Below, piece after piece: positions 1 to 5,334 of a DNA stretch of 5,334 nt. The notes under the pieces were generated by a model. That model was given only the letters and a program-made list of their open reading frames with translations, was not told the DNA's origin and did no database searches. Numbering within the stretch: the first letter of the stretch is position 1; every line of letters starts with the position of its first letter. The DNA is from Eudoraea sp. (GTDB lineage Bacteria > Bacteroidota > Bacteroidia > Flavobacteriales > Flavobacteriaceae), in contig JABDRK010000393.1 in the NCBI GenBank assembly GCA_013041785.1, positions 1-5,334 on the forward strand. Reading direction: 5' to 3'. Made by a program: the position numbers and the translations under genes.

Positions 1-1
1 T

Positions 2-436
2 CCCTGTTGCACCGAACAACATAAGGCCTTTGATTTCTGGATAGGAAACTGGGAGGTGTTCCTTAAGGACGGAACGGTTGCCGGCTACAATCGCATTGAA
101 AAACTGCAGGATAACTGCGTGCTACAGGAGAATTGGACCAGCGCCCGCGGAGGATTTAGCGGGACCAGCTATAATTATTTCAACCAGAATTCCGGAAAAT
201 GGGAACAGCTTTGGATAGATAATGCCGGAAGCCAGTTGAAACTGTCCGGGAATCGTGTCGAAAACCAAATGATCCTTGCTTCTGAGCCCTTTGAACGCCC
301 CGACGGCAAAACCTATGTGAACCGAATTACGTGGACGGCCAATACCGATGGAACAGTAAGGCAGCTATGGGAGCTGCTCCATCAGGGGGAAGTGGTGCAG
401 GTAGCCTTTGATGGTTTGTATAAACCCGCGAAATAA
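2..436 (+). CDS. Uncharacterised FDFWxGxW-motif protein, C-terminal part (5' end outside window)
   Basis: The reading frame is already open at the left edge and gives 144 residues before a TAA at 434-436. The true start lies upstream. A GTG at 56 is in frame, but it falls inside the conserved FDFWIGNWEV stretch (about visible residues 10-19), so it is not the start. Visible features are a CC pair near the left edge, the FDFWIGNWEV motif, then CVLQENWTS, GTSYNYFN and WEQLWIDN, ending in VAFDGLYKPAK. Alternating polar and aromatic residues suggest a small beta-rich, perhaps lipocalin-like fold (inference). From memory, similar proteins are common in Flavobacteriia and other Gram-negatives as hypothetical proteins, often secreted. 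No catalytic residues can be assigned and I do not know the function. The gene converges on the kinase gene downstream. No membrane segment is visible in the part present. Confidence 0.85.
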   Translation, partial: PCCTEQHKAFDFWIGNWEVFLKDGTVAGYNRIEKLQDNCVLQENWTSARGGFSGTSYNYFNQNSGKWEQLWIDNAGSQLKLSGNRVENQMILASEPFERPDGKTYVNRITWTANTDGTVRQLWELLHQGEVVQVAFDGLYKPAK

Positions 437-471
437 GCCATAACTTAATTTTTAGGGGTTTTCAACCCACC

Positions 472-504
472 AAAAAAGAAACCTCAGCCGACGGCTAAGG
501 TTTC
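472..504 (-). terminator. Rho-independent terminator, minus strand
   Basis: Read on the minus strand, a 12-bp stem (504-493 paired with 489-478) encloses the 3-nt loop GTC and is followed at once by six T residues (477-472). On the minus strand all 12 pairs form, with one G-U wobble. On the plus strand the same position is a C-A mismatch and no T run follows. The direction is therefore minus, and it would end transcripts coming from the kinase side. It may still weakly stop the plus-strand gene ending at 436. Confidence 0.85.
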
Positions 505-511
505 CAAACTA

Positions 512-537
512 ACTAACTCAAAAAATACTAACTCAAA
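512..537. repeat. Direct repeat ACTAACTCAAA, two copies
   Basis: ACTAACTCAAA occurs exactly at 512-522 and again at 527-537, a 15-bp period, with a further partial ACTAA unit just before the first copy. It lies directly beside the terminator stem, on its upstream side for minus-strand transcription. The function is unknown. It could be part of the 3' end of a structured RNA. Confidence 0.6.
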
Positions 538-671
538 TAATTGCCGTAAAGGTCTTTTATGTTTTTTATATCCAGGTTAACTGAATATTAGCTGATTGTA
601 ATCTTTTGCATTTATAAAACCAACGCGGCGAAATTCGAATTATTGTCTGAAAGGAATAAGAATTTCCGTTT

Positions 672-704
672 TAAAATTACAAAAATGAAGGGGTACAATG
701 CAAA
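672..704 (-). promoter_or_regulatory. Possible Bacteroidota-type promoter, minus strand
   Basis: On the minus strand TTTG (704-701) is followed after 21 bp by TAATTTTA (679-672). This is close to the Bacteroidota primary-sigma pattern of TTTG or TTG, then about 17-23 bp, then TAnnTTTG; the last base of the -7 box does not match. In AT-rich DNA such matches arise by chance, so this is weak. Confidence 0.25.
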
Positions 705-747
705 TTTCCTTAAAGTGCAGGTTTAGGAGGGCCTGTTTGGCGTAGCT

Positions 748-1716
748 CTACGAGTAATGTTCTGCGATGATTTTCGCTGTTTCATCGTGCGATTTAAAAA
801 CATCAAAAGTCTTTCCCTGGGTTCGCAGGGCCCCGAGCGTATTGGCATATTGGGCGGCCTTAATGGGATCCTGAAAGTTTGAGAACCCGAAGGCGAGTCC
901 GCCTGCAAAGGAATCCCCGCAACCTGTGGTGTCAATAACATTTTTCATGAACACGGAGGTGATAAACTCTTTTTTAATTTTCCCTTGATCCGTGTAGTAC
1001 AAGACGCATCCCCGTGAATCCAGGGTTACATAAAAGTAAGAAACGCCGCGTTCCAGCACGTGGGCAGCCATGTCATTCAGATGCTCAGTGCTTTCCTCAT
1101 CATAACCGGTCATTTCCTCAGCTTCGTATTCATTTTTAAACCAACAAACCTGAGACTCTTCCAGGTTCATTTTCAGGACATCAATGTAGGGAAGCCATTC
1201 GTCCATATCTACCCAGAACTTCCGGTGCCTTTCCCCGGAAATACTCATGGCCGAAGTTGGCCCATGCGCATCAAAGATGATAGTGCCTTTTCCCTTTTCC
1301 TTAAGATATTTCAGGGTGCTCAGGGAAATCTCAAAGTCGGTGATGGGAACAAATACATAAGCATCAGCATCAAGAATACCAGAAACGTCTTCCGGTAAAA
1401 TGGGTTTCATGCAGGCCGTTTGCTTTTCCAGCCGATTGTTCTGGTCGAGAAAACGCAATTCAATTACGGTACCGCGGTCTTCGGAATCACTGATTAATTG
1501 TGTGTCTATATTGGAGTAGGGGGCAAAAACCTCGAGAATACCTTCGTAATCCTTTTTATGTACGTGAGATACGGGAATAACAGTTCCATTATCCCCCAGT
1601 AATTTGGACAAAGCGATCACAGGATGCGTTACACAGCCATACTTCTGAATCATCTCGTCCTTATACGTATAAATAGTATCTCTTGGGATGGGTCCCAGGA
1701 CCGCAATTTTCGTCAT
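748..1716 (-). CDS. PfkB-family carbohydrate kinase, substrate unknown
   Basis: This encodes a 322-residue protein of the ribokinase/PfkB fold, which transfers phosphate from ATP to a sugar or nucleoside hydroxyl in the cytoplasm. The second PfkB signature is clear: DTTGCGDSFAGG at residues 262-273, with D268 as the expected catalytic base and the Gly residues as the anion hole. The NxxE metal/phosphate motif is N184-LE-E187, and TLDSRG (231-236) fits the nucleotide-binding region. The usual N-terminal GGxxxN sugar-binding motif is absent; the equivalent place reads GCVTHP (27-32). The ATG at 1716 is chosen because MTKIAVLGPIPRD begins the first beta strand. An in-frame GTG at 1758 would add 14 residues that look like spacer. 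A weak GGA lies about 7 bases upstream of the ATG. CAGCTTTG (1765-1758) resembles a -7 box, so the gene may have its own promoter, or it may be cotranscribed with purU 98 bp upstream. The family is certain; the substrate is not. Confidence 0.93.
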   Translation of the reverse strand: MTKIAVLGPIPRDTIYTYKDEMIQKYGCVTHPVIALSKLLGDNGTVIPVSHVHKKDYEGILEVFAPYSNIDTQLISDSEDRGTVIELRFLDQNNRLEKQTACMKPILPEDVSGILDADAYVFVPITDFEISLSTLKYLKEKGKGTIIFDAHGPTSAMSISGERHRKFWVDMDEWLPYIDVLKMNLEESQVCWFKNEYEAEEMTGYDEESTEHLNDMAAHVLERGVSYFYVTLDSRGCVLYYTDQGKIKKEFITSVFMKNVIDTTGCGDSFAGGLAFGFSNFQDPIKAAQYANTLGALRTQGKTFDVFKSHDETAKIIAEHYS

Positions 1717-1814
1717 ACTTTTTCCATTCAGGTTTGTTCGAGCAAGGAAAGCTACCACAAAGCTGGCTTAATTTAAAAAAAGTTACTGAGATTTCGTAGC
1801 TGAAATCAGAAGAC

Positions 1815-2666
1815 CTAGGAAAAGATTACCGTTTTGTTGTTATAAACCATGGTCTTGCGGGCAATATGTAGTTTGACAGCGCGTGCCAGTACGATTTTCT
1901 CCAGGTCCCGCCCTTTGGCGATGAAATCCCGAACCGTGTGCACATGGGACACTGCCGTCACGTCCTGTTCGATTATGGGGCCGGCATCCAGGTCCTCGGT
2001 AACATAATGACTGGTAGCTCCTATTATTTTCACCCCGCGCTTAAAGGCCGCGTGATAAGGTTTTGCTCCGGCAAAGGCAGGTAAAAACGAATGATGAATG
2101 TTGATGATGCTGTTGGGATAGGCATCAATTAGCCTTGGGGTTATGATTTGCATGTATCGTGCAAGCACAATAAAATCTACCGCCTGGGCCTTTAATAATT
2201 CCAGTTGTCTGAGTTCGGCCTCGGCCTTGTTGGATTTACCCACTGGGATACAGTGGTAGGGTATCTGGAATTGCTCCGCAATGGGTCGCAGATCTTCGTG
2301 ATTGCTGATAATAAAAGGGATTTCAACTTCCAGCTCCCCGGATCTGAACCGACTTAAAAGATCATAGAGGCAGTGGTTGTACTTAGAAACAAATATGGCC
2401 ATTCTTGGTCGTATACCTTCCTGAAACAGGCTCCATTCCATATGGTAACGTCCGGCGAGTTCGCCCTGTATCTCATTTTTAAGGGTGGCCAGTTTCGGGG
2501 CCAAACCTTCAAATTCGCACTCCAGCCGCATAAAAAATATCCCGGCTTCCTGATCTACGTGCTGGTCGAGATAGAGGATATTTCCTTCTCTTTTGTGAAA
2601 GAACTGGGTTACCGAACTTATGATACCCGACTGGTCGGGGCAATGGATGAGTAAGGTTACTTTCAA
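1815..2666 (-). CDS. purU: Formyltetrahydrofolate deformylase PurU
   Basis: PurU hydrolyses 10-formyltetrahydrofolate to tetrahydrofolate and formate. It balances the one-carbon folate pool and supplies formate for PurT-type purine synthesis. The 283 residues match the family length (E. coli about 280). An N-terminal ACT domain (about 1-85, opening KVTLLIHCPDQSGI) is followed by a formyltransferase-fold hydrolase domain (about 87-280). The catalytic triad is visible as N189, H191 and D227, within INIHHSFLPAF and LDAGP, with the same spacing as N106/H108/D144 of GAR transformylase. The matching region GVKIIGATSHYV follows the active-site loop. The start appears to be TTG at 2666. An in-frame TAA lies 24 bases upstream, and the first in-frame ATG is codon 46, inside the ACT domain. 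In E. coli the ACT domain mediates control by methionine and glycine; whether that holds here is inference. It is transcribed away from icmF and toward the kinase gene. Confidence 0.95.
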   Translation of the reverse strand: MKVTLLIHCPDQSGIISSVTQFFHKREGNILYLDQHVDQEAGIFFMRLECEFEGLAPKLATLKNEIQGELAGRYHMEWSLFQEGIRPRMAIFVSKYNHCLYDLLSRFRSGELEVEIPFIISNHEDLRPIAEQFQIPYHCIPVGKSNKAEAELRQLELLKAQAVDFIVLARYMQIITPRLIDAYPNSIINIHHSFLPAFAGAKPYHAAFKRGVKIIGATSHYVTEDLDAGPIIEQDVTAVSHVHTVRDFIAKGRDLEKIVLARAVKLHIARKTMVYNNKTVIFS

Positions 2667-2805
2667 AGCGGGTCTTTGCAGGTAAAATTAGCACATTCAA
2701 CAGGCAACGCGATTTCATCGTTTATTTTTATAAAATTCTAATCATATTCAAATATTTTTTGCATTTTTCGTAAATTGCACCCATAAAATCGTCCTATTTT
2801 TAACG
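2667..2805. promoter_or_regulatory. Divergent promoter region between purU and icmF
   Basis: This 139-bp, strongly AT-rich spacer must hold the start signals for both purU (leftward) and icmF (rightward). On the plus strand TATTTTTTG (2753-2761) is a -7-like element with one extra base and would give a leader of about 35-40 nt for icmF. No good -33 TTG partner is present. On the minus strand TAATTTTA (2690-2683) lies only about 20 bases before the purU TTG. None of these boxes is convincing alone. Upstream of the icmF ATG there is only AT-rich sequence, with no Shine-Dalgarno, as is usual in Bacteroidota. Confidence 0.45.
2761..2778. promoter_or_regulatory. Imperfect 18-bp palindrome, possible operator
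   Basis: GCATTTTTCGTAAATTGC is a dyad centred on the CG at 2769-2770. The GCA, TTT and C of the left arm pair with the G, AAA and TGC of the right arm, and only two symmetric positions are unpaired. It sits 28 bp before the icmF ATG and overlaps the most likely icmF promoter. That would suit a dimeric repressor such as a TetR- or MarR-type regulator. No regulator gene is in the window, so this is inference. Confidence 0.3.
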
Positions 2806-5334
2806 ATGGAGCAACTCAAACCCTATTCCCCCGCAAATAAGGTCAGAATCGTAACAGCGGCCTCACTTTTTGATGGCCATGACGCCGCTATTAACATCAT
2901 GCGCAGGATTATACAGGCTACCGGGGTAGAGGTGATCCACCTGGGGCACGACCGCTCTGTTGCCGAAGTTGTGGATTGTGCCATACAGGAAGATGCCAAT
3001 GCCATCGCCATGACCTCATACCAGGGTGGCCATAACGAGTACTTTCGCTATATGTATGATTTGCTTCAGGAAAAAGGAGCAGGCCATATAAAGATTTTTG
3101 GAGGAGGAGGGGGTGTGATACTGCCTGAGGAAATCAAATCCCTGATGGACTACGGAATAACCCGTATCTATTCTCCGGATGACGGCCGGGAAATGGGCCT
3201 ACAGGGTATGATCAACGATCTGGTATCCCAATCTGATTTTCCGGTTCCTGCACTGCAGTTGCCGGGGAAGAAAAATTTAAAACAAGCTCTTGAAGCAAAA
3301 GACACCCACGTCCTGGCCAGGTTGATCAGTCTGGCTGAAAACCGGCCGGAGGAATTTGCTGAACACTTAGGTAGCCTTGGCAAAACACCAAACAAAGTTC
3401 CTGTACTCGGAATAACAGGAACAGGAGGATCCGGGAAGTCCAGCCTGGTAGACGAACTGGTAAGGCGATTTCTATCAGATTTTCCAGACAAACATATTGG
3501 ACTGATCTCTGTGGATCCCTCTAAACGCAAAACCGGCGGGGCCCTGTTGGGGGATCGCATAAGAATGAACGCGATCAATAATGAACGGGTATATATGCGC
3601 TCCCTGGCCACAAGGCAGTCGAACCTGGCTTTATCCAGGCATGTAAATGAAGCGCTTAACGTGCTGAAAGCGGCCTGTTTTGACCTTATCGTCCTGGAGA
3701 CTTCCGGAATTGGGCAATCAGATACAGAAATAATCGAACACAGCGACGTTTCCCTCTATGTGATGACACCGGAATTTGGGGCGGCAACCCAGTTGGAAAA
3801 GATTGATATGCTCGACTTTGCCGACCTGGTGGCGATCAACAAATTTGACAAGCGCGGGGCTCTGGACGCGTTGCGCGATGTAAAGAAACAATATGTGCGG
3901 AACCATAACCTTTGGGAGGCAGATCCGGATACCTTGCCCATATTTGGCACCATGGCTTCGCAATTCAACGATCCGGGCATGAACCAGCTTTACTGCAAGG
4001 TTATAGACACCCTTAAGGATAAGGCAGAGGTACAAATGCAATCCGGATTTGTTTCAACAGCTGATTTGTCTGAAAAGGTATACATCATCCCACCGGCAAG
4101 GATCCGTTACTTATCTGAAATTTCTGAACTCAATCGGAATTACAATCTCAATGCAAAGGAACAAACCGCTGTAGCAGAGCGCCTGTACGGCATTTACCAA
4201 ACTTTGTTAACCGTTGCCGGCCTATCAGAAAATGAGGAATTTGGTAAATATATAAATGAGAAAGGGGTGGACGAATCAGCGGTTAAAAGTATCGCTGGTC
4301 GTGATTTCGATCTTGAATTCTTTGAACGACTTACAGCGGAGTTTTACAAGGAATTTAAAAATTTAAACCCCTATAATTGGGAAACCCTTGTGAACTGGAA
4401 ATCCCTTCGTGCCCGTTACCAGGAGCCCGAATACACCTTCAAAGTTCGGGATAAGGAAATCAAACTACCCACACATACCACCTCCCTGTCCCAACTGCAG
4501 ATTCCGAAAGTTGTACTGCCCAAATACCGGTCCTGGGGAGAAGTACTTCGCTGGACCCTCACTGAAAATGTTCCGGGAGCCTTCCCTTACACCGCTGGCT
4601 TATATCCGTTTAAAAGAACTCAGGAAGATCCCACCCGTATGTTTGCCGGGGAAGGGGGACCAGAACGGACCAACCGGCGTTTTCACTATCTCAGCCTGGA
4701 CATGCCGGCCAAAAGGTTATCCACTGCCTTTGATTCGGTTACCCTTTACGGCCATGACCCCGATAAACGACCTGATATCTATGGAAAAATAGGAAATGCC
4801 GGGGTATCCATTTGTTGTCTGGACGACGCCAAAAAGTTGTATTCGGGATTTGACCTTACGGATCCGCTTACCTCGGTAAGTATGACCATTAATGGTCCGG
4901 CACCTATGTTGCTTGCGTTCTTTATGAATGCAGCTATTGACCAAAGCTGCGAGAAGTATATCAAAGCCGAGGGACTGGAGGCGGAAGTGGACAAAAAAAT
5001 AGCTAAAATCTATAGCGGGAAAGGTGCTGAAAGACCTACCTATCAAGGAAAATTACCCGATGGAAATAACGGACTGGGACTTATGCTGCTCGGGGTCACC
5101 GGGGATCAGGTACTCCCTGCTAAGGTCTATGCCAGGATCAAAAAAGAAACCCTTGCACAGGTAAGGGGTACGGTACAGGCCGATATCCTTAAAGAAGACC
5201 AGGCACAAAATACCTGTATCTTCTCTACTGAATTTGCCCTGCGTTTAATGGGGGATGTACAGGAGTATTTCATTGCGAACAGGATCAGAAACTTTTATTC
5301 GGTTTCCATTTCAGGATACCATATTGCGGAGGCC
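2806..5334 (+). CDS. icmF: Fused isobutyryl-CoA mutase IcmF (3' end outside window)
   Basis: The first 843 residues are present, open to the right edge; by family comparison the full protein should be about 1,100-1,150 residues. IcmF is an adenosylcobalamin enzyme interconverting isobutyryl-CoA and n-butyryl-CoA, with a GTPase chaperone built into the same chain. Domains in order: B12-binding domain (about 12-150) with LFDGHDAA, H25 as the lower cobalt ligand, and a glycine run at 99-103; MeaB-like G domain (about 198-395) with P-loop GTGGSGKS (205-212), D237, ETSGIGQSD (298-306) and NKFD (345-348); a linker; then the mutase TIM barrel from about 570, with PYTAG (594-598), TRMFAG (610-615), SMTING (692-697), [11 protein letters not shown] (793-803) and SISGYH (834-839). 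F613 and Q801 occupy the places of Tyr89 and Arg207 of methylmalonyl-CoA mutase, the pair typical of isobutyryl-CoA mutases. ATG 2806 is the natural start, as MEQLKPYSP leads directly into the first strand KVRIVTAA. It could also act on isovaleryl-CoA/pivalyl-CoA. Confidence 0.95.
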   Translation, partial: MEQLKPYSPANKVRIVTAASLFDGHDAAINIMRRIIQATGVEVIHLGHDRSVAEVVDCAIQEDANAIAMTSYQGGHNEYFRYMYDLLQEKGAGHIKIFGGGGGVILPEEIKSLMDYGITRIYSPDDGREMGLQGMINDLVSQSDFPVPALQLPGKKNLKQALEAKDTHVLARLISLAENRPEEFAEHLGSLGKTPNKVPVLGITGTGGSGKSSLVDELVRRFLSDFPDKHIGLISVDPSKRKTGGALLGDRIRMNAINNERVYMRSLATRQSNLALSRHVNEALNVLKAACFDLIVLETSGIGQSDTEIIEHSDVSLYVMTPEFGAATQLEKIDMLDFADLVAINKFDKRGALDALRDVKKQYVRNHNLWEADPDTLPIFGTMASQFNDPGMNQLYCKVIDTLKDKAEVQMQSGFVSTADLSEKVYIIPPARIRYLSEISELNRNYNLNAKEQTAVAERLYGIYQTLLTVAGLSENEEFGKYINEKGVDESAVKSIAGRDFDLEFFERLTAEFYKEFKNLNPYNWETLVNWKSLRARYQEPEYTFKVRDKEIKLPTHTTSLSQLQIPKVVLPKYRSWGEVLRWTLTENVPGAFPYTAGLYPFKRTQEDPTRMFAGEGGPERTNRRFHYLSLDMPAKRLSTAFDSVTLYGHDPDKRPDIYGKIGNAGVSICCLDDAKKLYSGFDLTDPLTSVSMTINGPAPMLLAFFMNAAIDQSCEKYIKAEGLEAEVDKKIAKIYSGKGAERPTYQGKLPDGNNGLGLMLLGVTGDQVLPAKVYARIKKETLAQVRGTVQADILKEDQAQNTCIFSTEFALRLMGDVQEYFIANRIRNFYSVSISGYHIAEA

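Larger units (their letters stand above)
472..665 (-). ncRNA. Possible small RNA or long 3' UTR before the terminator
   Basis: If the promoter-like boxes at 672-704 are used, a transcript of roughly 190 nt would start near 665 and end at the terminator at 472-504. It would contain two copies of TTTGAGTTAGT just before the terminator stem. No open reading frame of note is present; the longest ATG-led peptide near its middle (ATG at 611-609) has seven codons. I do not recognise the RNA as any known family. The alternative is that this is only the 3' UTR of the kinase message. The call rests on context alone. Confidence 0.2.
437..747. other. AT-rich intergenic region between convergent genes
   Basis: This 311-bp gap holds no convincing protein gene on either strand. 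It contains a minus-strand intrinsic terminator (472-504), an 11-bp direct repeat (512-522 and 527-537), a possible minus-strand promoter (672-704) and a 10-bp perfect palindrome AATTCGAATT (632-641). The terminator lies 244 bp past the kinase stop codon, which is far for a simple operon end. This leaves room for a long 3' UTR or a separate small RNA. Confidence 0.7.

Noticed and set aside
456..468. Small hairpin GGGTT-TTC-AACCC after the first gene
   Set aside because: The stem is only 5 bp and no T run follows on either strand, so it is unlikely to terminate transcription.
1060..1398. 112-codon open frame on the plus strand opposite the kinase
   Set aside because: It is antisense to a well-supported PfkB gene and has no start signal or known motif.
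1717..1758. 14-residue N-terminal extension of the kinase from a GTG
   Set aside because: The ATG at 1716 begins exactly at the first conserved strand, and the extension overlaps the possible promoter and leader.
2775..2802. TTG, 17 bp, TATTTTTA promoter match on the plus strand
   Set aside because: Transcription would begin at or just after the icmF ATG at 2806, removing the start codon that family comparison supports.
3168..3611. 147-codon open frame on the minus strand inside icmF
   Set aside because: It is antisense to the G-domain coding region, its translation is low in complexity and matches nothing I recognise, and the opposite strand carries intact GTPase motifs throughout.
4409..4792. 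127-codon open frame on the plus strand inside icmF
   Set aside because: It overlaps the mutase coding frame, which runs unbroken with recognisable motifs across the same stretch. The alternative product is proline-rich out-of-frame sequence.
2806..5334. Methylmalonyl-CoA mutase (propionate pathway) as the identity of the large gene
   Set aside because: The B12 domain and G domain are N-terminal and fused, and the carboxylate-binding Tyr and Arg are replaced by Phe and Gln, which is the IcmF pattern.
1..5334. A new defence, mobile or biosynthetic system
   Set aside because: All substantial genes fall in metabolic families or are a fragment of a small hypothetical protein, composition is even, and no transposase, integrase, toxin, nuclease or spacer array is visible.

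Overview
The window looks like chromosome from a Bacteroidota species, most likely a marine member of the Flavobacteriaceae. The evidence is moderate GC with AT-rich spacers, starts without clear Shine-Dalgarno sequences, TAnnTTTG-like promoter boxes, and the protein sequences themselves, which match my memory of flavobacterial homologues. It reads as ordinary metabolic chromosome. I see no transposase, phage gene, CRISPR array, tRNA or rRNA, and nothing that supports a new defence or mobile system.

Layout: (1) positions 2-436, plus strand, the C-terminal 144 residues of an uncharacterised protein with an FDFWIGNWEV motif. (2) positions 437-747, an AT-rich gap with a strong minus-strand intrinsic terminator, a short direct repeat, and a possible minus-strand promoter that could make a small RNA. 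(3) positions 748-1716, minus strand, a PfkB-family sugar kinase of unknown substrate. (4) positions 1815-2666, minus strand, purU (formyltetrahydrofolate deformylase), apparently with a TTG start. (5) positions 2667-2805, a divergent promoter region with an 18-bp imperfect palindrome. (6) positions 2806-5334, plus strand, the first 843 residues of a fused B12-dependent acyl-CoA mutase (IcmF). It has a cobalamin domain, a G-protein chaperone domain and the start of the mutase barrel, and it runs off the right edge.

PurU and the kinase lie in the same direction with 98 bp between them, so they may share a transcript ending at the terminator near 472-504. IcmF is divergent from them. No shared pathway is obvious: PurU releases formate from 10-formyl-THF, IcmF rearranges isobutyryl-CoA and n-butyryl-CoA carbon skeletons, and the kinase substrate is unknown. 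The points most worth a second look are the IcmF active-site signature and its extra segment, the altered sugar-binding motif in the kinase, the possible small RNA before the terminator, and the palindrome in the divergent promoter.
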